The notes beneath the pieces are model-generated. The model did not search any database. It saw only the letters and a program-made list of their open reading frames with translations, and was not told where the DNA came from. The position numbers were made by a program, and so were the translations under genes. A DNA stretch of 64,000 nucleotides from Anastrepha obliqua. Lineage: Eukaryota > Arthropoda > Insecta > Diptera > Tephritidae. Shown in pieces: positions 12,698-24,686 of this stretch. Position 1 is the first letter of the stretch. Every line of letters starts with the position of its first letter. Where the stretch lies: positions 30,416,001-30,480,000 of the forward strand of contig NC_072895.1 in assembly GCF_027943255.1 (NCBI RefSeq), written 5' to 3'.

Positions 12698-12701
<4 letters not shown>
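12401..12701 (+). mobile_element. tRNA-derived SINE, copy 1 (near full length)
   Basis: The head carries an RNA polymerase III A box (TAGCCGAATGG) and B box (GGTTCGAGTCT). The body has CCCCTCGGCAGGCAATGGCA, then AACCTCCGAGTGTATTTCTG and GACGCACACCACAAA, and the 3' end is TACGCGCCAATTAT. A (TA)n tract follows. Four further copies occur at 18256, 29511, 52947 and 54184, so this is a dispersed family and not a tRNA gene. Confidence 0.85.

Positions 12702-12734
<33 letters not shown>
12702..12734. repeat. (TA)n microsatellite
   Basis: Uninterrupted TA dinucleotide run directly after the SINE 3' end; it may be the SINE's own tail. Confidence 0.9.
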
Positions 12735-12735
<1 letters not shown>

Positions 12736-14432
12736 GACTGCCACATCAACAGCATTCGCCAGAAATATAAGGAAATTTGTTATGCTGCTACAACACCGAC
12801 CGAAAGAGCATTACACAAAAATACAAGTAAAAACACACTTCTTCTTCCTATTTTTTGACAGACACCCTTGGTGTGAGTTTGACAGGCACCCAAGTGTATG
12901 ATGATGTGAAAAGGAAAAGAGAATCAATATTTTTAAAATGTCTCGAGTAAGCCGTGTCAAATAGTTGCTTGATCTTGCTTGATATTTGTTTCACACTCGA
13001 GATGCTGAAAAATGCTCGGGAATGCAGTAAGAGTGACTCAGTACATAACCTAACACCAGTCAGAATCAAAATAACTCTCGCTTTTTCGAAAATTTAATTA
13101 TGAATATTTTTTTCACTTACCAATGGCTTTTGCTAGGCCGATGTTTCTGATTTCCCATTTGTGAGATTGTGCATCATTTGGGCAACCCTTTTCTGGAAAC
13201 TTTGCCTAACGAGATACTCGATTTGTTTTATATGCTTTGTTCAGCCGCTACACCTAAAGTAATTCGACTTTAACTTCTACGAGTATTTTTCGCCTACCGT
13301 TTAGGGTATCTTGAGTCCTCTGAGAAGTGAAACAAAAAGCCTGCAAGGTGTGAGGTGTAAGTGCCACTATTTTTGCTAAATTTGCAGATCCGACTAAATT
13401 GAATAAACAGCTGATTTTTATAATGAATTTAAAGTTAATATTTTCCCTGTAAAATACGATTTTGTGAACCTGCGATAATCGTAACTACGCCCTTTTGGGA
13501 CAGATTTTACGCTATTTAAAAAACTTTTTTTTATTTTTAAGTGTAAGTGGTCATTTAAATTTAGTTTCATTGTAAATATTATCTTTTGCCTTTTACAATT
13601 TTTTGGGATTTTTTTTTTTATTTTAAATCCTTTCAATAATTATACTTATCAGTGCATAATATTCCGATGTAATATTACAAATTTAGAGACTTTTACTTAA
13701 TTTAATAGATAAGTTTGTATTCAAGTTTTGAATAATGACAATTTCGGAAAATAAATCACAAAATAAATTACAATCATTGAATTGATTTTTTAATGTTTTG
13801 AAACTGGCCAAAAGGTATGCGGCTGGATACCAGATTACATGGCGCCAAATTCTTACTGTACCGCGCCAAGACGAATTAGATCACAACCAGATAAAATTAT
13901 CGCCAATTCTTGTGCTCCTGCATTAATATAATATAATAACAAGACAGTCCATCAAACAGACCCTATTCAAAATACTCAAGTTAATCACATAAACACGAAT
14001 GTAAACAAAACAAATATTTTGCCGAAAAAATCAGCTGGGTCTATACCACCACCTGTAATAATTCCGCCAGAATTACTAAGAAAGTAAAAATTAGAGTCAC
14101 TACCAAAGCACATCTAAAGAAGTTGGTACAATTAGAACAGTTGATGTCCTCTCCTTCACTTCGCCTTTAAATTAGAATGTCAGTAAAGCAGAATGTCGGC
14201 AGGTTGTTGTTGCGCGACAAACTTATTGCATCTATTTGTCATTCATTCCATTCTTCTATTCTCTTTCACATGACATTCCTAATTCAAAAATGTTGTTGTT
14301 GCCCGAATGCCACCCCCTTGTATTCGTCTTGGTCACTGCTTTCGTAATAAAATTCCGTAATCTAAAGTCATAATGTATCCATCGGGTTTTAAGGCTGGCA
14401 CTAATAAATCTAGTAAAGCTGGTTCCAAAGTA
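12735..14432. other. unassigned intergenic sequence
   Basis: AT-rich. The open frames at 12848-13069 and 13418-13636 have no recognisable motif and no splice partners. No terminal repeats noticed. Confidence 0.4.
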
Positions 14433-15860
14433 TAGGGTCCGGCACAAGAAGTGTAAGCAACTTCAAACTGTCCGCGCTGCTGATGCACGGGGATCAGCTC
14501 TCTGTTAGTTGGCTAAATTGCAGTCCAAAGTATTGTTTAGAAGCGCGCGGAAGCGTTTTGCCGATAATAAATGCGAAAAAAGAAAATCAGTAATGGATTT
14601 CAAACGTAAAAGTGAGATTGCATTATATAATATTTGCCCGGAAAATAACAACCAGCGATTGTTCGTGAGCTCGAGCACCTTAAAGTAAATAAAGTTTTTG
14701 TTTATCGCACCATTACTCGTTCCAATGAAACTGGTAGCATCGCGAAACGTCATGGAGGTGGTCATCAAAAGACTACAACGTCACGTGAAATGGTTCAAAA
14801 AGAGAAGAAGCGACTTGAGCAAAATCCCCGACGAAGTTCCAATCAAATGGTGAAAGAACTGAAAATACCTGACCGTAGCGTCCGGCGCATACTGAAAAAT
14901 TATCTCAAAGTCAAGCCCTACAAGATCCAGAAGGCGCATGATCTCACACCAAAGCAGCAACAAGTTAGACTTGAGAGAGCGAAGACGTTGCTTCGCTTGG
15001 CCGAATGCGGTCAATTTCCAAATTCTGTGTTTTCTGACGAAAAAAATTTTACAAATTGAGGAATTCATAAACTTCCAAAACAATAGGGTTTATTTGACTG
15101 ACCGTTCATACGAAAATTTGAGTCATCGGCCCCTATTATGAGTTAGATTCGATCTTCGATATTCGCTGGTTGTCGAAGATCGAAAATCGAATGCCAATTT
15201 GGTATTATGAGCGGTGCAACCCTATCGAAATTTCCGTTGTTTACCGAATTTAGAGTCGAATGCAATTTTGCTTTCGATTGTGTAGCGTATTGTGGGAAAA
15301 TCAGTTGAAATGTAAGTTGTTTGCAATTATTTATGGTTTTATAGTAACCAAATAATAAATATATACTAATTTTGTTAATTTTATGCAGGTCGAAAGTCGT
15401 GAGTACCAAACAGCAATTAGAAAGGCTAGTCGCATTAATGGAAGAGAATCCACAATTCGCAAAAAGGATTTGCACCAAAGTTCAAGCAGTAAAAAAATGG
15501 GAGGAATTTATTTTTCTTTTATTTTGATTGAGAAAGAATAATCTATTGTAAATGCGTCAAGCGATCGAAACTCACAATAGTCCTATTCTTCAACGAATGA
15601 GCACCATAATGGCCCTTATTATGAGCAACATTCGATCTTCGACTGTAGTCGAAAGTGCTGATCGAACGAATTTTCATTTGGTATTATGGTGCTCATTCGT
15701 TGAAGAATAGGACTATTGTGAATTTCGATCGCTCGACGCATTTACAATAGATAATTTTTTCTCAGCTGATACAGCAAATCAAAATAAAAGAAAAACCGAT
15801 TGAGTTGAAATTCTTTGCTAACATTATTTTTAAAAGTTAAAAAAAGTATTTTTTGTGAAA

Positions 15861-16390
15861 ATGAGTTTAACGGAGTTGTGGTTCGACGATTTATCGGACG
15901 ATGAAAGATTAGTGGAACTAGCTAGAAGTAGAAAACAGTTGAGGGGCGCATCCACCCCCTAGAAATGGCTTCCACTGAGTAAATTTAGAATTTTCAAAAT
16001 GTGTTGACGTACTTAATATTACAGAAATTTCCTTACAGATTTTCAAAGAACTTTAGATTATCTAAAGAGGCGTTGGTGAACCTACTGTCCAGTACAGAAA
16101 ACCAGTTGCAGCAGTGCACCCGAGCCAAATCCATTCCAAATATTTTAAAGCTAGCCACAGTTCTGCGATTTTATGCTCAGGGATCGTACCAATTGAGTAT
16201 TGGTAATGAAGGTATGCTAGGACTTGCTCAACCCACTGTGTCTGTTGTTCTATCGGAAATAATAGATGTCCTGGAAAATTGTATTTGCCAAAGATGGATA
16301 CAATTTAGTAGTACAGAGGCTGATCTGCAACAAAGAAAAGCAGATTTTTATAGCAAATATAGCATAAATGATATTCTTAGAATATTATAG
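15861..16390 (+). pseudogene. Harbinger (HARBI1-like) transposase, 5' part, broken
   Basis: The ATG at 15861 opens MSLTELWFDDLSDDERLVEL, which soon meets a stop. After a shift, FRLSKEALVNLLSSTENQLQ, TVLRFYAQGSYQLSIGNEG and LAQPTVSVVLSEIIDVLE match the N-terminal part of PIF/Harbinger transposases (helical region before the DDE_Tnp_4 core). The DDE catalytic core is missing: the frame ends at 16390. Nuclease function is therefore lost. Confidence 0.75.
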
Positions 16391-16567
16391 AAAAATCTAA
16401 AAAGTATTAAATAGAAAACTTTACGCCACAGTTTCTGTTTTATTTTTGTTATAAATTTTCTTTATTCAATTATTCGTCATTCGAAAAAAATATGTATGTA
16501 TTTCAGTTCCTCTACGTATTTCAGCCCATACCTGCCAAGGGAAAATAAAAATGTATTTCTATAAACA

Positions 16568-16786
16568 TCACAAAAAAAATCCATTATTAACCTTAATCCA
16601 TTTTGCTGCCGTTCTAACTGGTGGTCCCAAGCAATTCAGCTCCGTTGTAAATTCCTCCCATTTTTTTGCTGCTTGAACTTTGGTGCAAATCCCTTTTGCG
16701 AATTGTGGATTCTTTTCCATTAATGAAACTAGCATTTCTAATTGCTGTTTGGTACTCACGACTTTCGACCTGCATAAAACTAACAA
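16568..16786 (-). pseudogene. Harbinger accessory Myb/SANT-like DNA-binding ORF fragment
   Basis: The 72-residue frame has KQQLEMLVSLMEKNPQFAKG and KKWEEFTTELNCLGPPVRTA followed by KWIKV, the trihelix/MADF-like pattern of the second protein encoded by PIF/Harbinger elements. A duplicate of its start lies on the plus strand at about 15387-15525. Such proteins help the transposase enter the nucleus and bind the element ends. It is too short to be complete. Confidence 0.6.
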
Positions 16787-17693
16787 AATTAGTATATATT
16801 TATTATTTGGTTACTATAAAACCATAAATAATCGCAAACAACTTACATTTTAACAAGTTTACCCACAATACGCTACACAATCGAAAGCAAAATTGCATTC
16901 GACACTAAATTCGGTAAACAACGAAAATTTCGATAGGGTTGCATCGCTCATAATACCAAATTGACATTCGATTTTCGATCTTCGACAACCAACGAATATC
17001 GAAGATCGAATCCAGCTCATAATAGGGGCCAATACCAAATGAAAATTCGTTCGATCAGCACTTTCGACTACAGTCGAAGATCGAAAGTTGCTCATAATAA
17101 GGGCCATTGATTGGCCACCAGGTGGCAGCATCCGCCACAGGTAATAGTTCGGGCCGCTGTAACCGCAGATGGGCACTCTCCAGTCGTTTTTACCGAGCCT
17201 GGCGTCAAGGTAAATGCGAAATATTATCGGGAAAATATTCTGTTTGCTTTGAAGACGTGGGCCGACAAATATTTCGGCGGAAGACCATGGACGTGTCAAC
17301 AGGACTCGGCACCGTCTCACAAAGCTCGGGTGAACCAAGAATGGCTAAAAAACAAAGTTCCGAACTTCATAACGGCCACACAATGGCTTTCAAATTCACC
17401 AGACGCGAATCCAATGGATTAGTCTCTTTGGCGCTGAAAAAATCCATTGCCCGCGATTGGGCCAAAATACCTGCAAGTCACATTCGGGCAGCTTGCGATT
17501 CATTTCTGAGCCGTCTCAAGGCCATAGTCAAGGCAAAAACGGGTCATAATGAGCAAAAGTAAATTGATTCTTAATTTTGTTAATTTTGTATTATTTTCCC
17601 ACATTTTTTTTTTTTGAGTTGAGTAAAAGTAATTTTCCGAACTAAATGTATGACCCTTTTAATTGGTTATACTTCGAGTGCCGCACCCTGTAG

Positions 17694-17932
17694 TGTGACA
17701 TACTACCGCAGGCTAAGTGCTATTGCTTCTCTTAAAACAGTATTTTGCTTCTTCATCAACGGAGTTATTTTTATCAAAAGCGCTTCAAAAATGTGTTCAT
17801 CCATTGGATGGAAGTATTCCAGTGCTTTTTTTCGATGTTAGTTAAAGTTCTTTTACTAATTTTTTGTGTCCTAATTCAAATCTGTCTTTTAAACCACTAT
17901 TGAAACCACACCAGTTTTTTCTTAACTGAATT

Positions 17933-17968
<36 letters not shown>

Positions 17969-18255
17969 CTGTAGAGCGTACATTCACAATTCACACTCCG
18001 CGCATATCTTCACGGTTGAACAAAGTATACTTGATATGATATTTGCGTTTTGTAGTAATTTGGAAATACTTACTTGCACAAGTCTCGGCTTGCGCAATGC
18101 TTTTGTCTGGTTTGAACGCCCTATAAGAAACTTAAATCTACCAGAAATATGCTTAAGTGGCAACACTGATACTACATCGGAAAATAGGGCTGCCATAGAT
18201 GGGATTGGCAACAATACGGTTATAATACGTTCACATATGCTTAAAAAAAAAAAAT
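17694..18255. other. unassigned; contains a T homopolymer
   Basis: A run of about 30 T lies at 17935-17964. Otherwise no feature is recognised. Confidence 0.4.
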
Positions 18256-18566
18256 AATAATTGGCGCTTAGACTTCTATTAGGTGTTTGGCCGAGCTCCT
18301 CCTCATATTTGTGGTGTGCGTCTTGATGTTGTTCCACAAATGGAGGGATTTACAGTTTCAAGCCGACTCCGAACGGCAGATATTTTTATGAGGAGCTTTT
18401 TCATGGCAGAAATACACTCCGAGGTTTGCCATTGCCCGCCGAGGGGCGACCGCTATTAGAAAAATGTTTTTCTTAATTTTGGTGTTTTCACCGAGATTCG
18501 AACCAACGACCTCTCTGTGAATTCCGAATGGTAATCACGTACCAACCCATTCGGCTACGGCGGCCG
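18256..18566 (-). mobile_element. tRNA-derived SINE, copy 2
   Basis: Minus-strand copy of the family at 12401. The 3' end (AATTGGCGCTTAGACTTC in plus orientation) is at 18260, and the head with inverted A and B boxes is at 18490-18566. Nearly full length. Confidence 0.85.
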
Positions 18567-20552
18567 CACATATGCATTAATCACCTATAAATCCACGAAA
18601 TTAAGCTACCCGTTCACATATGGCAGATTACCTGCAAAATCTACAATCAGCTGTAAATATTGCTTTGAGAGGTTTTTCTTCATAGAAATTATTTTGGTGA
18701 AATATTCGGTGTTTTTGATTTCTTTAATTATTATTAACGATATGAAGAAAATACAAGGAGAAGGAATAGCTAATTTAATTGCGCAGTTGGCTGCTAATAA
18801 TAAACAGTTGGAGGAAATCCGTATGCGACGCTTACTGAGGAGGCAAAAAATTATGGCAGCAATACGCATAGGAAATTCTATATTACATTTTATAATAAGT
18901 AATGAGAGGACAAAACTTTTATGGACACACACTTCTTTCTGTAAAATGAATCGCTAATTAATAATATTTAAGAAACATTTTATTAGAATTATGTTTAAAG
19001 TCCTGTTTGCTTTGCCGGCATCCATTTCATTTAGTTTTTATTTTGATGTTTCTCCTTACATTCGTAATAATAACTATCGATAACACAGAAAACACAGGGT
19101 TGTATGTCAATAAGTATCATTATTATCTGGGATTATTTTATAATCTCAGATTTTGGGAGAGAAATTTGGTATGGGAAATCGCGCTGTTTAATTACGGATT
19201 TTGAGTTAAGCGCCAAAAAGTAGATCATCTACTTATATGTGAACTTATTATTACGAATTTGTTACGTTTTATCCAAATAAAAACGTCTCTCGATAATTCC
19301 TCTCAGTTCAATTACTGCACTGTAAAATAAAAGCCAGAAATTAATGGCAACACACTGGCTTGCTTTATTTTCACCACTTTATCGCTTTACTATTTGTTTA
19401 CACGCTCACACGCTTAACTTAAGACTGCTTCTACATATATGCGCATATACCTCTGCTTATTCATCGTAATTTCTAAATTGTTATTTGTTTCGCCATCTGA
19501 ATTGTTTTAGCATCTCATTCGCGCAGTATTGCCACAATTGGTTCGTGAACATTCGAGTTTCATAAAAATACAATACGCTTTCGTTTAAATTTATGTTTCC
19601 TTCGTGGTCGTCGAAAACGTCAAATCGACGGTCTAAGGAGTTTAAGCAAGCAATGTTTCAAAACGTAAAGCGCCAGTTAGAATTATTAGATATCACCAAA
19701 CTTTGTGAGCGTGATTCGTAAACAAAAAACAGCTGACAGCTGTGACGCTATTCGTACCATAAATTTTTGCTTTTTGTTTGTGTTCTGTTAAATGTTGAAG
19801 AAAAACTAAACAAAAATGGTCAAATAGGTTATCTAGTGTTTATAACTATCTCAACTATCTTCTATTATGTCTATCTTTCCGCTATTTAAACTTCCTCTTC
19901 TTTACTATAATGTTTCTTAAGCTCAATGTTCTCTTGTCCACTTATAATTGCTGTTCAAAGGGCCGAGATATCGCTTTTAATATGATTCGGGTAAGCAAAA
20001 ATCTGGATCTGGATTAAGGATATATTAAATATGTCATCTTAATGTTCAAGGCCACCATCTAAAATCGATGCATTCAGAAATACCTTGCGTGTATCTGAGA
20101 TAAAGCCTAGAAGCATAACTCCACATCCGCATCTTTTACTAAATGCATCTTAACATCTATCAAATTTCTGTTTTGACTTTGTCTCGCTTTCTCATGTGTG
20201 CTGTCTCAACACTTCATAACCAAAATGGTATCAAGCAAATCGATTGCTGCATTCGCAAATGGAAACTTAGGGTCTTCGCAAACGGGTCATTTTGTCCTCG
20301 TATCTTCATAGGCATTGTATAATTTTTTAAGTGAAATTTTTTAGGCGTCGATGGATGAGCGAGAATGGAGAGTAAAATTTCAAGGCCATGCAACGTTTTG
20401 GGCATTTTCGTTCTGCGAAAGAGAAAAAAGATATAACGTAGAGGAAAAGGATAGAGAGAGCTATACCTAATATATTATATCTTAGATACACTTTAGGCTA
20501 TTTTTCCTGTATTCTCTGCAAATGTTGTGAATTTATTTAGATATATATTCTT
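18567..20552. other. unassigned; one small unidentified ORF
   Basis: A lysine/arginine-rich 87-residue frame at 18694-18957 includes NNKQLEEIRMRRLLRRQKIM. It could be the start of a transposon protein, but no family is recognised. GTTCACATATG occurs near 18229 and 18612, and its inverse CATATGTGAAC-like form near 19235, hinting at another decayed inverted-repeat element. Nothing else is supportable. Confidence 0.35.
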
Positions 20553-20568
20553 TCTCTCTCTCTCTCTC

Positions 20569-20606
<38 letters not shown>
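20553..20606. repeat. (TC)n microsatellite
   Basis: A 54-bp TC run interrupted once by CGA. Confidence 0.95.
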
Positions 20607-20612
<6 letters not shown>

Positions 20613-20783
20613 CCTCGGGTCTCTCCCTCTTTCTTTGTCTGCCTTGAAAGTTTCACTTCTGTTATGTGTACTACGCTACACGCACTTTTTTTCCAAATTT
20701 CTAAAAATTAGCAACATTTTCTAAGAAATATGACACACCAATTACACTAATATTTTCATTGTAATAACTACTTGATTATTTAA

Positions 20784-21502
20784 GAGTGGAAACCGGTTTA
20801 TATCGATAAAAAAATCGATTTTTTGTATTGCATAAATCGTTAGTATAACTACTCAAGAATATGTGGTGAAAATTTTAAAGCGAAATTCGCATTATTCCCG
20901 ATTCTATGAGCACTTAAGTGACTGCCCGTCGGTTCCGCACCGTAGCGTGCGTTAGTTAGAACGACGTTTTTCTCGAAAGTATTTTTTTTCAACTGATGGG
21001 AATTTTAGCTTAAAAAGTTATCGACCAATCGTTCTAAAATTTTTCGGGATTTTTTGTTAGTTCAATTCTAATCTATATGAACCTAATTTTGGGATTATAT
21101 TATTATTTAAAATATGGTTTTTTAAGTAAAATAGATGAAAAATATGGTATAAAAAACTACTTTGTGTTCAAACGCCTCAAAAGCATGCAATTTTCAATAT
21201 ATTTTTACCACAATTAGGTTCATATTCTTAGGAAATATGTTGTTAATAAAAAAAGAAATTGCTGTTGATTTCAGAGAAAAATTGCAATTTCAGGAATTCC
21301 CACCAGCAGTACACTCGGATGGCGATCGTCTATGGCCAGCACGCTCTAACGTCACTATCTCCCCTTCAAAAAAATTTAAAAGTGTACCTAAAAATATACA
21401 TAAAATATCCTTTTAACTCAAACAATTTCTGATTATTCCTTCTTTGTTCAAAAAATTTTCGAAAAAAACCAGAATTTTGACCTCCTAAACCGGTTTCCCC
21501 CT
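20784..21502. mobile_element. TTAA-flanked non-autonomous element
   Basis: TTAA lies at 20780-20783 and 21503-21506. The inner ends match as inverted repeats: GAGTGGAAACCGGTTTA on the left and GGGGGAAACCGGTTTAGGAG as the complement of the right. TTAA target duplication is typical of piggyBac-superfamily elements (some Kolobok elements also use it). No transposase is encoded in the 719 bp. Confidence 0.6.
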
Positions 21503-21607
21503 TTAAGTATAAAACAAACAGGAACTAGTCGAAGGCCTTTAGCTGCTAGTGCTAGAATTTAAATTTTAATTTGTAATTTAGTTACTTCTTTAAATAATAA
21601 TAATAAT

Positions 21608-22548
21608 AATCTGACGACGGATTCTTATAGAACTCGACAAAAGAAAACGAAATTAAAAAGTAAAATTTTTTGATATTTCGCTTAGTTTTCGAGATATTGA
21701 ATAAAAAAGGTCTCAAAATACCCTTTGGAACTTCACTATAATTTGCCTATTATACTGTATATTTTTTAACACTTCACTAAAATTCACAAAATATACACTC
21801 ACACACGTGTTTTTACGTATTTTTATCCTTATATTCGAATTATTTTTATTAAAATAAAATGCAAATGCATTTGTCCATGCAGTCACTCTCCAATTTTAAA
21901 CGCGAATAAGAAGAAGTTTGGAATGACAACAGTATGGTGTTGCCGGATGCCTGCAAATAAAACAAAAATATGAACCAAAATATGAACAAAAATTAAGTAT
22001 TTAAGTTTAGTGTTAATGTTGGGGATGGGGGTTATTGTGCCTCCTTACTACATACATGATGTTTTAATTTTGGGTTCAATGGTTTTAACACGGAAAGAAG
22101 TTCTATGCAAAAATACTGTGGATTGCGTAGCCGGAGTTGGACTGATGAGGGTTATTTTTTTGAAGCGCGGCCGAAGGCCGCCCACGCGAATAAGAGTTCT
22201 ACGCAAAAATACTGTGTTAATTAATTTAATTTTAATTACTTTATTATTTTTTGAGATACGCTTAATATCATTGTTTTTAAGTTTGAATGAGTTGTATGTT
22301 TTTATTTTCAAAATTATTTCTCAACTTAAAATTAGAGCAAAAAATACTGCAGTTTTACAATGAACGTTCTACTGAACATCTCTGCATATGAACTTCGTTT
22401 TTATTTCAGGTGTATGGCAACACCAACTTTGCGCTAAATTAGATAACTTTAACATTAAATTACTTGAAAACTAAGCGAGATATCAAAAAATTTTACTTAT
22501 TCATTTCGTTTTCTTTTGTCGAGTTCTATAAGAATCCGTCGTCAGATT
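21608..22548. mobile_element. TIR element of unknown class (about 940 bp)
   Basis: Terminal inverted repeats of roughly 110 bp begin AATCTGACGACGGATTCTTA on the left and mirror to TAAGAATCCGTCGTCAGATT on the right; they share GAACTCGACAAAAGAAAACG. The interior has a direct repeat, CGCAAAAATACTGTG-like, near 22105 and 22203. The 117-residue frame inside has no recognised domain. Confidence 0.65.
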
Positions 22549-22583
22549 GCGGCGCCACGGAAACAGCAGTATTGCCAATAATA

Positions 22584-23054
22584 ACACTGTGGAACAAATT
22601 CAGGTTAGCAAAAATTAGGTCCATTCTGAGAGTGGCGGGTGAAAATAGAGGCGAAATTAGAAGACCCGTATCGCGCCGTTTTTTTATGTTAGTTCGAATT
22701 TTTTTTTAATCGGCCTTCGAAGTTCGAAATCGGAGCAAAATTGTTTATATGGTTTTTTGGCTATAACTCGTCGATTAATTGATATTTTTTCAATCTGTAA
22801 AAGCCAAATTATTGCTAGAGACCTGTGCAACAATTACAATTTTTGAAAAAATTGATTTCGAAAATTTTTGTGGTACTTATGAAACAATATACCGAAAATC
22901 GGCTCCGATTTCCAACTTCGAAGGTCGATTAAAAAAAAATTCGAACTAACATAAAAAAACGGCGCGATACGGGTCTTCTAATTTCGCCTCTATTTTCACC
23001 CGCCACTCTCAGAATGGACCTAATTTTTGCTAACCTGAATTTGTTGCACAGTGT
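22584..23054. mobile_element. palindromic MITE, copy A (471 bp)
   Basis: The left end ACACTGTGGAACAAATTCAG mirrors the right end CTGAATTTGTTGCACAGTGT. The arms are about 150 bp, and the sequence is flanked by TA on both sides. Short non-coding unit, same length as copy B. Confidence 0.8.
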
Positions 23055-23155
23055 TATTTGACTTTTTTACATTCAGTTTCATGTTCGGAAAATGAATTTT
23101 TAGTAAAAATAAACAAAATAAACCATGAAAAGAAGCTATTTTTTTTGTTGCGGTT

Positions 23156-23626
23156 ACACTGTGCAACAAATTCAGGTTAGCAAAAATTAGGTTCATTCTG
23201 AGAGTGGCGGGTGAAAATAGAGGCGAAATTAGAAGACCCGTGTCGCGCCGTTTTTTTATGTTAGTTCGAATTTTTTTTTAATCGACCTTCGAAGTTCGAA
23301 ATCGGAGCAAAATTGTTTATATGGTTTTTTGGCCATAACTCGTCGACTAATTAATATTTTTTCAATCTGTAAAAGCCAAATTATTGCTAGAGACCTGTGA
23401 AACAATTACAATTTTTGAAAAAATTGATTTCGAAAATTTTTGTGGTACTTATGAAACAATATACCAAAAATCGGCTCCGATTTCGAACTTCGAAGGTCGA
23501 TTAAAAAAAAATTCGAACTAACATAAAAAAACGGCGCGATACGGGTCTTCTAATTTCGCCTCTATTTTCACCCGCCCCTCTCAGAATGGACCTAATTTTT
23601 GCTAACCTGAATTTGTTCCACAGTGT
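23156..23626. mobile_element. palindromic MITE, copy B (471 bp)
   Basis: Highly similar to copy A over its full length; the ends are ACACTGTGCAACAAATTCAG and the mirrored CTGAATTTGTTCCACAGTGT. The two copies are separated by about 100 bp of unrelated sequence. A TA lies next to each end. Confidence 0.8.
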
Positions 23627-24686
23627 AATAATAATTAGCTGTTCTGATCAAACATATTGACATCACAGTAAACAATTATAGGTGCCGCACCATAACGCCG
23701 TAACCATAGCAGTATGTACATATCTATTGATAAAACTTTGAGTATTAGAAATGAACGACGAAAAAATAATTCACTTCATAGAAAATTATCCGTGTTTTTA
23801 TAAGAAAATGCAAATGTTGTCATTAATTCTACTTCAATATGAGCTGTTTATGGTTACGGCATGACTAATCGATGATTTATGTATATGTAGATCTAGACTA
23901 CAACCTGTTGAATGTCATGCCCAGAGAATAGTTGTGGGCTCAAGGCGAATTCATACATGACTGCTCCCACACTAATCATAATACATGCATATGTGATAAA
24001 TTTGAAACAAGTTGGATTTATTATTTATTAATAAATTCGCCTTGATTTGAAATAAACACATAAGGTAAGGTCGCTATAGCAGCTGATTCGCTGCTTTAAA
24101 TATAAAAGTTCCCATCTTCTTTATTGTTACCTTATCTATTTTTTACATTCTCATCGAAATTTTGGTATTCGAACAACCAAATTATGAACAACAAATTATG
24201 AATTCGCTTTATAGACATATGTATATACATATATTTGCATAATGCTACATATATATGTACAAGTATGAATAAGTCAACATAACTGTTGCAACTGTTTAAA
24301 AAACAAACTGTACACAAGTTTAATACTATTCGACGAATTTGGGGTGCCATTTTGAAAATAAAAGGGCTGCCAAGTAGGTTCTTTCCATATACATTCTTTC
24401 AAAAATAATGGGGAAGTTTCATACTATTGCAACATAACATTTATATAGAATATTCTATACGGTTAAAGAAACAAACACATATGTAAAAATGTGTTACAAA
24501 ATTTCGGTACACACATTTTCAAGTATTTTTTGGTATAGTATAATAATTAAAGTATAATAAAACAAAATATATGGCATCTCTAGGAAGCTAGTGAAGCCTT
24601 TTGGCGTGGCTGGATTCTACGCGGGTATTCATTTCCTTTCGTTTTGTGATACGCAGAAGAGTAACTTTTTACTTTTTTTTTTGAAG
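23627..24686. other. upstream flank of the PIWI gene; short inverted repeat
   Basis: TCAAGGCGAATT at 23940-23951 is mirrored by AATTCGCCTTGA at 24034-24045, bounding a 106-bp unit that could be a tiny MITE. The last bases before the start codon are a T-rich tract ending in GAAG, which resembles a splice acceptor. No other gene is seen. Confidence 0.45.

Larger units (their letters stand above)
15133..17106 (+). mobile_element. PIF/Harbinger element(s), rearranged, inside maT
   Basis: Two sets of inverted ends are visible. GGCCCCTATTATGAGTTAGA at 15130 pairs with sequence ending near 17031. GGCCCTTATTATGAGCAACA near 15612 pairs with TTGCTCATAATAAGGGCC ending near 17105. The left 390 bp (15133-15525) is an inverted duplicate of 16640-17031. 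The centre holds a HARBI1-type transposase fragment and a Myb/SANT-like ORF. It looks like two related Harbinger copies, one inside or recombined with the other. Confidence 0.75.
14433..17693 (+). mobile_element. maT-like (DD37D) mariner, copy 1, interrupted by Harbinger DNA
   Basis: The ends are GGTCCGGCACAAGAAGTGTA near 14437 and, inverted, ACTTCGAGTGCCGCACCCTG near 17670. The transposase starts with MDFKRKSEIALY at 14593 and continues as RLEQNPRRSSNQMVKELKI and LERAKTLLRLAECGQ to 15059. It resumes after 17107 with VFTEPGVKVNAKYYRENIL, QQDSAPSHKARV and NSPDANPMD. The last two acidic catalytic positions (QQD and NPMD) are separated by 37 residues, the maT spacing. Frameshifts and a 2-kb Harbinger insertion inactivate it. 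The copy at 62031 gives the uninterrupted arrangement. Confidence 0.8.

Noticed and set aside
24591..24686. N-terminal extension of the PIWI frame
   Set aside because: The residues are hydrophobic and unlike PIWI N-termini, and the tract just before the second ATG resembles a splice acceptor.
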